Below, piece after piece: positions 18,642 to 28,131 of a DNA stretch of 64,000 nt (positions are counted from its first letter, which is position 1; every line of letters starts with the position of its first letter). The stretch covers positions 1,426,001 to 1,490,000 of the forward strand of contig NZ_RQEP01000005.1 of NCBI RefSeq assembly GCF_004770055.1. Direction: 5' to 3'. The notes beneath the pieces are model-generated. The model saw nothing but the letters and a program-made list of their open reading frames with translations, was not told where the DNA came from and made no database searches. The position numbers and the translations under genes were made by a program. Source of the DNA: Leptospira semungkisensis (GTDB taxonomy: Bacteria > Spirochaetota > Leptospiria > Leptospirales > Leptospiraceae).

Positions 18642-19895
18642 ATGACCAAACGACTCGTAGTGATTGGGGGAGGAGCCGCTGGATTCTTCGGAGCGATCCA
18701 AACCCGCATTCTATCTGAGAACAAGATAGAGGTCTCTCTCTACGAAAAGTCTCCTAATGTTCTCTCTAAGGTAAAGATTTCTGGCGGGGGAAGGTGCAAC
18801 GTCACTCACTCTTGCTTTGAACCTGAGGAATTATCTAAAAGATATCCGAGAGGAGAAAAGGAATTAAGAAGAGCGTTCGAGATCTTCCAACCTAAGGATA
18901 CGATCCGATTCTTCGAAACCAGGGGAGTTAAATTAAAGACGGAGTCGGACGGCAGAATGTTCCCCGTCACGGATGACTCAGAGAGCATCTTACAATGTTT
19001 GTTACAGGAAGCGAAACGATTAGGGATCAGGATTCGCACTAAGGCCCCAATCACAGGGATCTATACGAACGAAGACCCTTCTCGCAAGAAATTCAGAATC
19101 CAAACAGAAGAAGGCGAAGAAGATTTCGATTCAGTACTAGTCGCGAGCGGCTCTTCCCGAAAAGTCTGGGGTTGGCTGGAGAATATGGGACATACGATAG
19201 AATCTCCGGTGCCTTCTCTTTTTACGTTCGAAATACAGAATGATCTGTTGGATGGTTTTCAGGGCCTTTCCATATCCGACGCAGAGCTATCATTACAAAA
19301 TTCTAAATTAAAACAAAGAGGTCCCGTATTATTCACTCATTGGGGATTGAGCGGGCCTGCAGTCCTAAAGCTTTCTGCCTGGGGCGCTAGATCTTTGTTC
19401 CAAACTGAATATAAGGAAAACTTAATTATAGATTGGATTCCCGATCTTTCTCGCCAGGACCTAAGGGATTTCCTTTTGAAAAAGAAGAAGGAAAATCCAT
19501 CTCGTAAACCAGGAAGTTACTCCGAGTTCGATTTGCCTTCTCGATTTTGGGAAAGAGTTTGGGAGAAGGCACTCGGTTCCGACAAGAGATGGTCGGAAGT
19601 TTCTTCCAAAGAACTTCACGAAGTAGAAGAGACCTTAAAGAGAACCGTTTTAAAGATACAAGGTAAGGGAGTCTTTAAGGATGAATTCGTGACCTGCGGA
19701 GGAGTCAAACGCAAGGAAGTGGATTTCTCCAAGATGGAAAGTAAGATTGTGCCAGGATTGTATTTTGCCGGTGAGGTTTTGGATATAGACGGGATTACCG
19801 GCGGATTTAATTTTCAAAATGCCTGGACTACTTCTTATATAGCAGGCTCGTCTATTTCTAAAGAAACTAATTCCAACGTTCCGGATAAGAACTGA
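18642..19895 (+). CDS. HI0933/YhiN-family FAD-dependent flavoprotein
   Basis: 417 residues. The N-terminal FAD-binding motif is 'VVIGGGAAGFFGAIQ', followed by 'KVKISGGGRCNVTHS', the signature of this family (TIGR00275). The C-terminal 'GEVLDIDGITGGFNFQNAWTTSYIAG' is also characteristic. Related enzymes include BaiN, a 3-dehydro-bile-acid reductase, but most members have no known substrate. It lies directly after pirin and its end overlaps the convergent VOC gene by 29 bases. Confidence 0.9.
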   Translation: MTKRLVVIGGGAAGFFGAIQTRILSENKIEVSLYEKSPNVLSKVKISGGGRCNVTHSCFEPEELSKRYPRGEKELRRAFEIFQPKDTIRFFETRGVKLKTESDGRMFPVTDDSESILQCLLQEAKRLGIRIRTKAPITGIYTNEDPSRKKFRIQTEEGEEDFDSVLVASGSSRKVWGWLENMGHTIESPVPSLFTFEIQNDLLDGFQGLSISDAELSLQNSKLKQRGPVLFTHWGLSGPAVLKLSAWGARSLFQTEYKENLIIDWIPDLSRQDLRDFLLKKKKENPSRKPGSYSEFDLPSRFWERVWEKALGSDKRWSEVSSKELHEVEETLKRTVLKIQGKGVFKDEFVTCGGVKRKEVDFSKMESKIVPGLYFAGEVLDIDGITGGFNFQNAWTTSYIAGSSISKETNSNVPDKN

Positions 19896-20208
19896 AACCT
19901 AAACGATTTCCGTCTGGATCCAGAAAATACTTAGTATAATCCGTTTCTTCTTTCAGAATATCCCCAAAATCTAATTCTATTTTCTTTCTTTCCTCGGGAG
20001 AAGAAGCCGAGAATACCAATGCGAACGGAGCCTTTTTGATCGGTTCCTTTTCTATCATGAGGCGAATGTTTCCTGCCAAGAACCAAGAAGATCTGAGTTC
20101 TCCGTCCTTAAAGAAATGATCCTTCTCGAAAACGAGTCCAGGGATCTTTTCGTAAAATTGTTTGAGTCTCTGCGGATCTTCGGTGGAGATCGCGATATGA
20201 TGGATCAT
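19867..20208 (-). CDS. VOC (glyoxalase-like) family protein
   Basis: 113 residues. One vicinal-oxygen-chelate module: 'MIHHIAISTEDPQRLKQFYEKIPGLVFEKDHFFKDG' and 'IRLMIEKEP', with the terminal 'KYFLDPDGNRLGFSSYP' typical of glyoxalase or bleomycin-resistance folds. No substrate can be assigned. Its start overlaps the end of the upstream acetyltransferase gene by 4 bases. Confidence 0.85.
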   Translation of the reverse strand: MIHHIAISTEDPQRLKQFYEKIPGLVFEKDHFFKDGELRSSWFLAGNIRLMIEKEPIKKAPFALVFSASSPEERKKIELDFGDILKEETDYTKYFLDPDGNRLGFSSYPERWN

Positions 20209-20483
20209 TCTATAACTATATCGGAATATTCAGGATGTCTTTTGAGATAGGTTTGAACATAAGAGCAGTTCGGAATGATCTTTTTGCCTGACTTGCGAGC
20301 CTCGCTTAAAGCCTTATCCGCTAATTGAGATGCGATTCCTTTTCCTCTGAACTCGCTAGGCACGAATGTATGATACAAGTCCCAGACATTAGCTCCGATC
20401 TCTCTGTACATAAGATGGGCCTCTCTTCCTTCTTCGATCAGAAAAAACTTTCTAGCGGAAGTATCGTGTTCGACTGAACTCAT
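20205..20483 (-). CDS. GNAT-like N-acetyltransferase (small type)
   Basis: 92 residues. It matches the short GNAT family (YjdJ/GCN5-related, 'N-acetyltransferase domain 11'): 'LYHTFVPSEFRGKGIASQLADKALSEARKSGKKIIPNCSYVQTYLKRHPEY'-type arrangement, where RGKGIA is the acetyl-CoA loop and P-C-S-Y is the family motif. The acetyl acceptor is unknown. It is coupled to the VOC gene. Confidence 0.85.
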   Translation of the reverse strand: MSSVEHDTSARKFFLIEEGREAHLMYREIGANVWDLYHTFVPSEFRGKGIASQLADKALSEARKSGKKIIPNCSYVQTYLKRHPEYSDIVIE

Positions 20484-20556
20484 CTTTTGCCTCTTTAGAT
20501 CCGACTCTCAACATTCTGGAAGAAAGAGTCGAATTTGATCCTGGTCCAACGAAAAT

Positions 20557-21912
20557 TCATTGAGCTAAAAAAATCAAGCAAACCGAAGTTCCACCTGTGT
20601 TTTTCAGATCCAGTTCTGCCTTCAACTGGCTGCACAAAGAACGAATGATCATAAGACCTAGAGAATCGGAGGGCTCGGCTTTAGAAGAACCTACTCCGAA
20701 CCATTCTTGGATAGAAGGCATTCCTACTCCGTCATCTTCTACAGTTAAATGGAGATGAGAACCTTTGATCTTCAGCTGGACCTTAATATTTCCTTTGGTC
20801 TCTCCGGGAAAAGCATGCTTTAAAGAGTTGGAGATCAGCTCGTTCACGATAAGACCGCAAGGTATTGCTCTTTCCATAGAGATTCGAACCGGATCTAGAT
20901 CTGATTCGAAGCCGATCCTATTCCCCGTAGGAAAGTAAGAGGTCACTAGATGCTGGAGTAAGGACTCTAAATAATTCTTCATGTCTACGTTTGCAAATCT
21001 GTCCTGCTTATAGAGATGATCATGTATCATTGCCATGGCAGAGATCCTACTCTGTGCCTTTGTGAGTACTTCAGAGCTAGTGGATTCTCCAGAATACATG
21101 TTTTGCAGGTTTAACATTCCGGATACGATCTGTAAGTTATTCTTAACCCTATGATGGATTTCGTGAAGAAGAACTTCCTTTTCTCTCAGATTCTCTTCGA
21201 GAGTCCTCTCGATCTCTATTCTACGGGCAACCTCGTTTTCCAGAATTCGTTTAGATCTATATATATGAGATTTTCTTAATCTAAGGTTAGAAAGGTATTC
21301 GTTCCTTCTCTCTATGCTCGTTTGCAATCCTCTCATTAGGATAGTAAGAGGCACACAAACTATGGTATTCGCTATGAGAAAATTCAGGCCAACCACATAC
21401 ATTCTTTCGGGAGCCATGTACCAAGGAAGAGAAAAGTAATACGGAGCCTGGGCCACTAAATAGACTACGATCGCATTTGCTAAGAGACCGAGTAGAGAAG
21501 GGACGAGCCCGAAAAGAACTCCCGCGAGTACCGGAAAAGGAAAAAGCCAAAGCATTCCACCTCCTTCCGGGCCTAAGGCGATCAGCAAGGCTGTGCCCAG
21601 GAGAAAATTCAAAAAGAGTATCAACGCTGCCTTTATTCCGAAGGAGATTCTTTTTCCGATCACTAGAATATAAATTAGGATGAGAGCGAATGTGTCGATC
21701 CAGAGGATCTCGGTTTTACCTTCTTTCCAGGCTAAGTAAACGCTAGGAATATAGGCTAATGTTCCGAGTAAAGAGATACTAAAGATTAAGGAGGTAAGTA
21801 TCAGTTCTCTCCAAAAGGAAAGTCCTGAGGATACGGATAGCTTGGGAATAGAGTATTCTTTGATCAATTTGAAAATCCGATTCAGCAAGCCGGATTTTTT
21901 TTCATCTTCCAT
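20557..21912 (-). CDS. Membrane HisKA_2 sensor histidine kinase
   Basis: 451 residues. Five to six transmembrane helices fill about residues 30-195 (MASE-like), followed by a coiled coil and the HisKA_2 motif 'EVLLHEIHHRVKNNLQIVSGMLNLQ' with the phospho-acceptor His in HEIHHRVKNNLQ. The ATPase domain shows 'CGLIVNELISNSLKHAFPG', 'VEDDGVGMP' and 'SLGLMIIRSLC'. This family is abundant in Leptospira. The signal is unknown, and no adjacent response regulator is seen. Confidence 0.9.
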   Translation of the reverse strand: MEDEKKSGLLNRIFKLIKEYSIPKLSVSSGLSFWRELILTSLIFSISLLGTLAYIPSVYLAWKEGKTEILWIDTFALILIYILVIGKRISFGIKAALILFLNFLLGTALLIALGPEGGGMLWLFPFPVLAGVLFGLVPSLLGLLANAIVVYLVAQAPYYFSLPWYMAPERMYVVGLNFLIANTIVCVPLTILMRGLQTSIERRNEYLSNLRLRKSHIYRSKRILENEVARRIEIERTLEENLREKEVLLHEIHHRVKNNLQIVSGMLNLQNMYSGESTSSEVLTKAQSRISAMAMIHDHLYKQDRFANVDMKNYLESLLQHLVTSYFPTGNRIGFESDLDPVRISMERAIPCGLIVNELISNSLKHAFPGETKGNIKVQLKIKGSHLHLTVEDDGVGMPSIQEWFGVGSSKAEPSDSLGLMIIRSLCSQLKAELDLKNTGGTSVCLIFLAQ

Positions 21913-22234
21913 GATTGCTAGTAATAGACTCTTCGAATCCGAAAAAAATATGATACTCCATCTCTTTGAAAAAAATGTTTCGATTTCTTTTTCTTTCTCT
22001 TTTTATTCCCAATTATGTAATATAGTTTCGGATAACGGAGGATTTTAACCTGAAAGAAAAAGGACACTAAACCCTTTAGATTAGTCTTTTTTGTTTTGTT
22101 CGGACAAAGATAAGTTTTTGGAAATAAATTTCGTCACTGATTCGGCGAAGAAAAGCAAAATGCAAGGATCCAAGAACCTAAAAAAAAGAGGCCTGTGGGC
22201 CTCTCAAATGGGTAGTTAGGTATGCAGTAATTCG
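21913..22234. other. 322-bp gap between kinase and DoxX genes
   Basis: No credible gene. It contains the kinase promoter region (A/T-rich, poly-T) and, near its right end, the DoxX terminator at 22180-22204. GGAGG at 22039-22043 is not followed by a start codon in range. Confidence 0.6.
22180..22204 (-). terminator. Rho-independent terminator of DoxX gene
   Basis: A stem of AGAGGCC (22187-22193) with GGCCTCT (22198-22204) and a TGTG loop. Read on the minus strand it is followed by a run of about seven T. Confidence 0.9.
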
Positions 22235-22672
22235 TTATTTATTTGCGATCACTCCGTCCAAGGAAGCCTTTCCTCCTCCTTTGATTACGAGCACGAGTGA
22301 GATTGCGGCTGCGAGTATATGATATTCGAAACCTTCCCCTTGTTGTCCGCCCGCCCAATTCATAAAGAATCCGTTCGCAAAGTGAGTTACACCTGCTACG
22401 ATCATTATGACTCCGATCCCCGCTGCTGCGACTCTGGTCAGTAGACCGGTTAGCAATCCTAGAGGTCCTAAAAACTCTGCTACGAATAACAAGAGTACCA
22501 GCACTCCTGGAAAGCCTGCGTTAGTTAAGAATGCATAGGTTTCGGAGAAGCCATAGCCTCCGAACGAACCCAATACTTTCTGAGCTCCATGAGGAAAGAT
22601 GACCACTGCCAAAACTATTCTAAGTATGAGCGAGGTGAGGTCCGAGTCTGTTTTAAGAAGTCTTTGAATCAT
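22235..22672 (-). CDS. DoxX family membrane protein
   Basis: 145 residues, four transmembrane helices. The start 'LILRIVLAVVIFPHGAQKVLGSFGGYG' and the central 'LLFVAEFLGPLGLLTGLLTRVAAAGI' are typical of DoxX/YphA proteins, small inner-membrane proteins linked in some bacteria to redox or thiol stress. It lies downstream of a MarR regulator, and both genes carry the same palindromic site, which suggests MarR control. Confidence 0.9.
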   Translation of the reverse strand: MIQRLLKTDSDLTSLILRIVLAVVIFPHGAQKVLGSFGGYGFSETYAFLTNAGFPGVLVLLLFVAEFLGPLGLLTGLLTRVAAAGIGVIMIVAGVTHFANGFFMNWAGGQQGEGFEYHILAAAISLVLVIKGGGKASLDGVIANK

Positions 22673-22704
22673 AATATTTCTCCTGAAATGATTTCATCAT
22701 ATAT

Positions 22705-22723
22705 AGTCTATTCATTAATAGTT
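22705..22723. promoter_or_regulatory. MarR-type operator before DoxX
   Basis: AGTCTATTCATTAATAGTT contains CTATT-n4-AATAG, a palindrome. Its reverse complement, AACTATTA-n4-ATAGACT, is found again before the marR gene with identical spacing. It lies 33 bases before the DoxX start. Confidence 0.6.
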
Positions 22724-22782
22724 TATTGTTAAAGTAATGGGCCGATGAGTCCGAAAAACAATGGTCATTCCTCCTATGCAGT

Positions 22783-23229
22783 TTAAGTCGAGAGCCCTAC
22801 GGTCTTGCAGATCTGTCCGAGCTGTTTTAACTCATCGTCACTGAGAGAAGACATCTTGTCCTTCAGTTGATCCACATAATTTGGAAAAGTCTTGCCGATT
22901 AGTTCCTTGCCCGAGGGTGTAAGGTTGATAATAAAATAACGTCTATCTTCTTCGCTTCTGACTCGAATGACCAAGGATCTCTTTTCAAGGTTGTCTACGA
23001 TTTGAGTGATATTGCCTTCGCAGGAAAAGATCTTTTGGCCAATTTCTTTTTGGCACATCGGACCCAAGTGATAAAGAGTCTCCAAGCATCCGAATTGGCC
23101 GCTGGTAAGTCCGTGTTGGCTCAGGAATTTTTCTTCCATAGCCTTGATTGAATCTGCACATCGACTCAATTTAATATAGGCATCTAGTACCTTTATCTCT
23201 CTCGCCTTTCCTTTGAAATGAGTGGCCAT
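22783..23229 (-). CDS. MarR-family transcriptional regulator
   Basis: 148 residues with a winged helix: '[67 protein letters not shown]', where '[15 protein letters not shown]' is the recognition helix and 'RSEEDRRY' the wing. It has two Cys near the helix (C in MCQKE and FSCEG), which could be a redox switch as in OhrR, but this is only inference. Its upstream region and that of doxX share a 19-bp site. Confidence 0.88.
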   Translation of the reverse strand: MATHFKGKAREIKVLDAYIKLSRCADSIKAMEEKFLSQHGLTSGQFGCLETLYHLGPMCQKEIGQKIFSCEGNITQIVDNLEKRSLVIRVRSEEDRRYFIINLTPSGKELIGKTFPNYVDQLKDKMSSLSDDELKQLGQICKTVGLST

Positions 23230-23245
23230 AAATACTTTAAGATTG

Positions 23246-23264
23246 AACTATTACTATATAGACT
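23246..23264. promoter_or_regulatory. MarR-type operator before marR
   Basis: AACTATTACTATATAGACT shares AACTATTA-n4-ATAGACT with the site before DoxX and holds the inverted arms CTAT and ATAG. It ends 17 bases upstream of the marR start, consistent with autoregulation. Confidence 0.6.
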
Positions 23265-23369
23265 GACTAAGTTCGAAAAAGTCAACAAAAAAGTAGGAAT
23301 TCTTAGAAGGCCGCTTTTTCGAACCTAGGAAAGTCTTTTGCATTCTTCTCTTTGGGAAACTAAATATCC

Positions 23370-24191
23370 TCAGGCTCCCGTAGGATCCCAACAGGTGCGG
23401 AAGTTTTCGTTCCAAGTCTCTATTTCGTTCAGATCTTCCTGAGAAAGTTTGAAATCAAAAACTTGTGAATTTTCTAAGATCCTTTCCTTGCGCACCGATT
23501 TAGGAATGACTACCATTCCCTTATCAATGGCCCAACGAATCAATATTTGCGCCGGAGTCTTTCCGTATTTCTTTGCAATATCGAGCAATTTTGCATCGGA
23601 GACTCGTTGTCCATGTGCGAGAGGACTGTAAGCTTCCAAGACTATATTATTCTTTTTGCAAGTATTTAGGAGTTCGTTCTGGTTTAAGAAGGGATGATAT
23701 TCCACCTGATTGACTGTAGGAGTGATCTCAGCGTATTCGAATAATTCCTGAAGATGTGGAATCATATAATTGCTGACGCCGATCGCCCTGGCTAATCCTT
23801 CTTTATAGAATTTCTCCAATTCCTTCCAGGCTTGTTTTCTTGTACTCCCTACAGGGAAATGGATCAAATAGAGATCCACACGATCTAATCCTAAAGACTT
23901 GAGTGATTCTTCGATCGCTTTGCGTGGATTTTTTTGGTCTCCATTCCAAAGCTTGGTGGTGATAAACAATTCATCTCTTGGAATACCGCTTTCTCGGATC
24001 GCTCTTCCTACGTCGGATTCATTTCCATAGATTTTGGCAGTATCTATATGTCTATATCCGGCTTCTAGGGCCCAGTTTACCGCCTCTACACATTCGTTTC
24101 CGGATTTCGTCTTCCAAACGCCCAATCCGAATACAGGCATTTCCACTCCGTTGTTTAAACGGATCGATTGATTGAGAATAGAACTTTGCAT
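23370..24191 (-). CDS. Aldo/keto reductase (2,5-diketogluconate reductase-like)
   Basis: 273 residues, a standard AKR barrel length. The catalytic tetrad is visible as Asp in '[13 protein letters not shown]', Tyr in the same segment, Lys in '[10 protein letters not shown]' and His in 'LIHFPV'. NADPH-binding residues sit in '[20 protein letters not shown]'. It reduces aldehydes or ketones, substrate unknown. It is a single gene, divergent from the next, whose start lies 118 bases away on the other strand. Confidence 0.93.
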   Translation of the reverse strand: MQSSILNQSIRLNNGVEMPVFGLGVWKTKSGNECVEAVNWALEAGYRHIDTAKIYGNESDVGRAIRESGIPRDELFITTKLWNGDQKNPRKAIEESLKSLGLDRVDLYLIHFPVGSTRKQAWKELEKFYKEGLARAIGVSNYMIPHLQELFEYAEITPTVNQVEYHPFLNQNELLNTCKKNNIVLEAYSPLAHGQRVSDAKLLDIAKKYGKTPAQILIRWAIDKGMVVIPKSVRKERILENSQVFDFKLSQEDLNEIETWNENFRTCWDPTGA

Positions 24192-24308
24192 ACCAGACTT
24201 AGACGGTCCAAGAGGTTTTTAGTTTATAGAAAGACAGGTTTTCATTCGTTTTCATTTCGTATCAGATTCTTTCTTGCAATTTGGATCGAATGGGATTCTT
24301 TGTTCGTC

Positions 24309-24902
24309 ATGCAATTAAGCACCGCTATTTCTGATTTAGTATTGGCAGTCTCCGCTACTTGGGCGGGATTGAGAGCTCTGTCTTCGGCAAAAGGAAGTCT
24401 TCCTAAGAGAGGAGGAGCCTGGGGTCTATTCGCAGTTGCTGCTGGGGCCTATCTAGGAGTGATCTTTTTTCTAGGTGGAGATTGGATCACTGGTATCTAT
24501 AGGCTCGTGGTTCAATTTGCCGGAACAGTAGGAATTCCTTGGATAGGGATCGCATTCTTCTATCTAGGTTTCGGTAAGATTCCTCCTCGAAACTGGTACG
24601 TATTAAGCGCGGGCTTACTCGTTCTTTTTATTTTAGATTCTCTTTATGCGTTAGGACCATATTCCACTGCGATCGGAGCGATCTCTTTTGTTACTGTGAT
24701 CATAGTCTGTATCCAAAAATACAAAGGCTCACATAAGACTGCAGCTCTCTACGGGATTGCAGGTGCATTGCTATTTATTTTAGCAGGTCTTGTGATCGGA
24801 ACAGTCGGACATATCTCCGGGATCCCGAGAGTGGATGTATTCCATTATGTTTTGGCGGTTGCGGTTTATTGTTTAGGATATTCCCAAAGAAAGCTGGGTT
24901 AA
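24309..24902 (+). CDS. Unknown polytopic membrane protein
   Basis: 197 residues from ATG 24309; an upstream ATG at 24168 would give a basic, membrane-unlike extension overlapping the divergent gene and is rejected. Six or seven hydrophobic segments span most of the protein ('LVLAVSATWAGLRAL', 'WGLFAVAAGAYLGVIFFLGG', 'GTVGIPWIGIAFFYLG', 'WYVLSAGLLVLFILD', 'AIGAISFVTVIIVCI', 'LYGIAGALLFILAGLVIGTVG', 'VFHYVLAVAVYCLGY'). No family is recognised. The function is unknown. Confidence 0.65.
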   Translation: MQLSTAISDLVLAVSATWAGLRALSSAKGSLPKRGGAWGLFAVAAGAYLGVIFFLGGDWITGIYRLVVQFAGTVGIPWIGIAFFYLGFGKIPPRNWYVLSAGLLVLFILDSLYALGPYSTAIGAISFVTVIIVCIQKYKGSHKTAALYGIAGALLFILAGLVIGTVGHISGIPRVDVFHYVLAVAVYCLGYSQRKLG

Positions 24903-24912
24903 TCTTTTGATG

Positions 24913-24932
24913 CGGGGAAGGGGCCTTCCCCG
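24913..24932. terminator. GC-rich hairpin between convergent genes
   Basis: CGGGGAAGG with CCTTCCCCG is a perfect 9-bp inverted repeat with a 2-base centre. No T-run follows on either strand, so termination activity is uncertain. Its position, between two converging genes, fits. Confidence 0.5.
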
Positions 24933-24948
24933 AAATACTATAATAAGT

Positions 24949-25836
24949 TTAAGCAGGGATCTGTTCTGAGACCTGAGTGACCCAGGAAGCATAATAGTTG
25001 GATAGGGTCCTCAGGAACATAAGATCCATCTCATTTTCCGTTCCAATAGCGCGTAACGCGTTTGCGTATTGGGTTCTGAAATCGGTAAGAGTGGCAGTCT
25101 GTTGGATATGCACTCTCATTGCCTGAGCTTGCTCCGGCCCGAAGCCGTATTCTGTGGACCACTTATCGATCAAATTTCCGCAGTTGTATTTTCTGGAAAG
25201 AAGGATCTGAGCCAGAATATTTCTGAACATATTCTCGATGGATACGATCGTAATTTCTTTATGAGCGATCGAGATCTCTGTAATGATCTCATCCTTTTTG
25301 TCGATGACTGCCTTGGAAGTTCCCATCTTATTAAAGAATTTTGATAGATCATTATACGCTTTGAAATGTTTCAGAATGATCTCTCTATCTTTTACGTCGA
25401 CTGTCCGTTGGTCTTCCGGGTGGCTCATCTCTTGCAAAATGGACTCAATCACCTGGAACATGATATCAAAAGTGAACTGAGTGGACTTGCCTAGAAGATA
25501 ACGGATCTCGCTTTGGAAGGCTGCATGGATCCCTGCAAAAAAAGGTTCTAGTTTATCTATACCAAGAACGCTGGAGGTCTTGAAAACAGAGAGCATGTCT
25601 CGAACGAATTTAGCTCTGTCTAAGATGGGAAAGAGTTCTGGATGATTGGAATGAGTGCGGATAAAAGTTTCTTTGACGACCTTGACCGATCCGCCTCTGA
25701 CTTCTTCGCTACGAAATAAAACTCGATATAGAAGGACGGAAATCTCTCGGGAGGTCTTCTTATCTTTCAGAGTTTTTAAGTCGGATGCTTCGAGCATCTC
25801 GCTCGATCCTGCATGCTTGCTCTGGATTTCTCCCAT
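24949..25836 (-). CDS. Conserved hypothetical helical protein
   Basis: 295 residues, soluble, predicted almost entirely helical. No family was recognised. No signal peptide or membrane segment is visible, and only one Cys (in 'RKYNCGNLID'). It reads as a genuine gene: good codon use and long uninterrupted frame with no competing strong ORF. It lies between two convergent and divergent neighbours with no operon partner. Confidence 0.7.
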   Translation of the reverse strand: MGEIQSKHAGSSEMLEASDLKTLKDKKTSREISVLLYRVLFRSEEVRGGSVKVVKETFIRTHSNHPELFPILDRAKFVRDMLSVFKTSSVLGIDKLEPFFAGIHAAFQSEIRYLLGKSTQFTFDIMFQVIESILQEMSHPEDQRTVDVKDREIILKHFKAYNDLSKFFNKMGTSKAVIDKKDEIITEISIAHKEITIVSIENMFRNILAQILLSRKYNCGNLIDKWSTEYGFGPEQAQAMRVHIQQTATLTDFRTQYANALRAIGTENEMDLMFLRTLSNYYASWVTQVSEQIPA

Positions 25837-25934
25837 AGAATTGGTTATGCCGATATTCCCGAACGTTTGTTAGGTCTATCTTGTGAAGAAAAAGTTAATT
25901 GTAAAGCAGATTTGGAAGTAGAGGAAGAAATCCA

Positions 25935-26996
25935 TTGATTTTTCCGCTTGGCTTTCAAAAATCGATCGAATCTATGCAAAAAATTATCGGCCCCGAGAAT
26001 CAAGTACGTTACGGAGTTTGGGATGGGCCGATAGAATTCAATCATCATGACTTTGCCTTGATGGACTTCTTCGGAAAAGAGATCAAGGGTCTTCGCAAAA
26101 AATTTGCGTTTCATTCTTTCAATTATCTAGGGCTGTTAATGGAAGACTGTCTAGTCGGTATTGCCGCAGTCAGTCTTGGCTATGCGTATAACGTATTCGC
26201 CTATTTGTACAAATTCGACCAAGGCAAGGTCTATGAATTTGATACTAAAGGACCAGATTTGGGAATGGCATTAAAGTTCCCTGCAAACCCAGACGAGTAT
26301 GAGATCCGTTTTAAAAAGGGAAGTTCCTTCTTAAACATAAGTAAATCTCATTCTGAAGGAAAGCTTTCCTTAGAAGCGAACTTCGGAAAGAAATTGGAGA
26401 TCTCCGGAGAGTTTCCATATTCTCTCTTAACTCATCAACCTTTGAGAGTCTTGAATCCTTCGGAACCAAGTAGATGGACATTTACCGAGAAGTGTTCTCC
26501 TCTCTTACCGGATCGTATTTCCGTAAAGTATGAAGGCCGCGAATTAGTCAGAGATCCGAGTCGTACGACTTTGGTGTATGATTGGTCGGGTGGATATTTA
26601 AGAAGGGAAACGAATTGGTATTGGGCCGCTTTCTCTTCTGTTCTTCCGAATCGGACTAAGATAGGCGCAAATTTTGCAGCGTTAGTGAATGAGAGCTTCT
26701 TTCCGGAGAATGCGTATTGGATCGATTCGAATCGCCAAAGGATAAGTCGTTGTATATTCGATTTTTCTCAAAAAGATCCCTACAAGCCTTGGAGGCTTTG
26801 GGACGAAGAGGGAAGGATGCGCTTAGAGTTCGAACCTAAGGGCGAACGAAGAGAGAAAATGAATTTAATCTGGACTAAATTATATTTTCGTCAATTTGTA
26901 GGAAAGTTCTCGGGAAGTTTCCGTCCAGAGAACGGACAAGAAGTCCAGTTCAAAGATGTTTGGGGATTTACCGAGTTTCATAGGTCCCTCTGGTAG
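25935..26996 (+). CDS. DUF2804 domain protein
   Basis: 353 residues from a TTG at 25935, supported by GAGGAAG 9 bases upstream; an internal ATG at 25974 has no such site. Beta-rich, with 'FNYLGLLMEDCLVGIAAVSLGYAYNVFAYLYKF' and 'WYWAAFSSVLPNRTKIGANFAALVNESFF', a pattern seen in DUF2804 proteins (family assignment moderate). The function is unknown; a lipid or sugar-binding beta-sandwich is a guess. Its end overlaps the start of the NagX-like gene by 41 bases. Confidence 0.65.
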   Translation: MIFPLGFQKSIESMQKIIGPENQVRYGVWDGPIEFNHHDFALMDFFGKEIKGLRKKFAFHSFNYLGLLMEDCLVGIAAVSLGYAYNVFAYLYKFDQGKVYEFDTKGPDLGMALKFPANPDEYEIRFKKGSSFLNISKSHSEGKLSLEANFGKKLEISGEFPYSLLTHQPLRVLNPSEPSRWTFTEKCSPLLPDRISVKYEGRELVRDPSRTTLVYDWSGGYLRRETNWYWAAFSSVLPNRTKIGANFAALVNESFFPENAYWIDSNRQRISRCIFDFSQKDPYKPWRLWDEEGRMRLEFEPKGERREKMNLIWTKLYFRQFVGKFSGSFRPENGQEVQFKDVWGFTEFHRSLW

Positions 26997-28131
26997 TTTT
27001 TTCGTTTTGAAATCCGAGTCGGCGCGTCGTAATATATCCATAGATCTTTTAAGAGGCCTTACTGTCGCCGGGATGATTCTTGTGAATAATCCTGGGACAT
27101 GGTCCAATATGTATTGGCCTCTCAAACATGCTAAATGGAATGGATGCACTCCTACTGATCTAGTATTTCCGTTCTTCTTATTCGTTGTAGGCGCAGCAAT
27201 CCCATTTTCTGTCCGCAATGGTTTACAAGTATTTCCTAAAATACTAAAGCGTTCTTTGATCCTGATCGGGCTTGGCCTTTTTCTGAACATATTTGGAGAA
27301 TGGAGTTTTGCAGAGTTAAGATTTCCAGGAGTTCTGCAAAGGATAGGATTTACATACTTCTTCTGCGCTTTAATCTATACCGAAAAGAATCTAAAGTTCA
27401 GAATATTTATCTTTTCGGTTCTGTTGATCGGCTATTGGATCTTACTTGGATTCTTGCCTCCGCCAGGAGCCGATCTTCCTACTATGACGGAAGGGAAGGA
27501 CTGGGGAGCTTGGTTGGACAGAACCGTTTTCGGAGAAAAGCATCTTTGGAAATTCGGCAAGGTCTGGGATCCAGAAGGCCTTCTCACTTCTATCAGTGCA
27601 TTTGGCTCCGTCTTAGCAGGGATCTTTACGGGAGAATTCCTGAAGAAAGAACTGGAGATTGGAAAGTCCGGCTTTCAGATTCCTCTCCATCTTCTTTTCT
27701 TAGGAATCGGATTCTTATTGCTTGGAGGAATTTGGGATCTTTGGTTTCCGATCAATAAAAGTCTCTGGACTAGCAGCTACACTCTTTGGACCGCGGGTTG
27801 GGCCGTTCTATTCTTATCTCTTTTTTCTTTATTAGAAAATCAGGATACATTCTTGTTTCGTTCTCTTCAGGCGTTGCTTTTGCCTTTTGGTAGGAATGCG
27901 CTTTTGGTATTCTTTGGATCCGGAATGTATGCGAGATCTCTGAATATTATCTCGGTCCATTTTGCCGATGGAAAGAAGACCTCACTTAAGAATTATATAT
28001 ACGTAGAATATTATAAAAGCTGGATCGAGAGTCCGGAACTAAGTTCTTTCGCATATACCATCACAGTGATTTTGCTTTGGTTCTTTATCCTGTATTTCTT
28101 AGATAAGAAAAAGATTTATTGGAAGATCTAA
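26956..28131 (+). CDS. NagX-like / DUF5009 membrane acyltransferase-like protein
   Basis: 391 residues, about ten transmembrane helices. The N-terminal 'SIDLLRGLTVAGMILVNNPGTWSNMYWPLKHAKWNGCTPTDLVFPFFLFVVGAAIPFS' pattern is diagnostic of the DUF5009/heparan-alpha-glucosaminide N-acetyltransferase (HGSNAT) family, to which NagX belongs. Members acetylate amino sugars across the membrane or are proposed to transport GlcNAc. Either is possible here. The first codon is uncertain, because it lies within the end of the preceding gene and no clear ribosome site is seen; the two are likely coupled. Confidence 0.85.
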   Translation: MFGDLPSFIGPSGSFFVLKSESARRNISIDLLRGLTVAGMILVNNPGTWSNMYWPLKHAKWNGCTPTDLVFPFFLFVVGAAIPFSVRNGLQVFPKILKRSLILIGLGLFLNIFGEWSFAELRFPGVLQRIGFTYFFCALIYTEKNLKFRIFIFSVLLIGYWILLGFLPPPGADLPTMTEGKDWGAWLDRTVFGEKHLWKFGKVWDPEGLLTSISAFGSVLAGIFTGEFLKKELEIGKSGFQIPLHLLFLGIGFLLLGGIWDLWFPINKSLWTSSYTLWTAGWAVLFLSLFSLLENQDTFLFRSLQALLLPFGRNALLVFFGSGMYARSLNIISVHFADGKKTSLKNYIYVEYYKSWIESPELSSFAYTITVILLWFFILYFLDKKKIYWKI

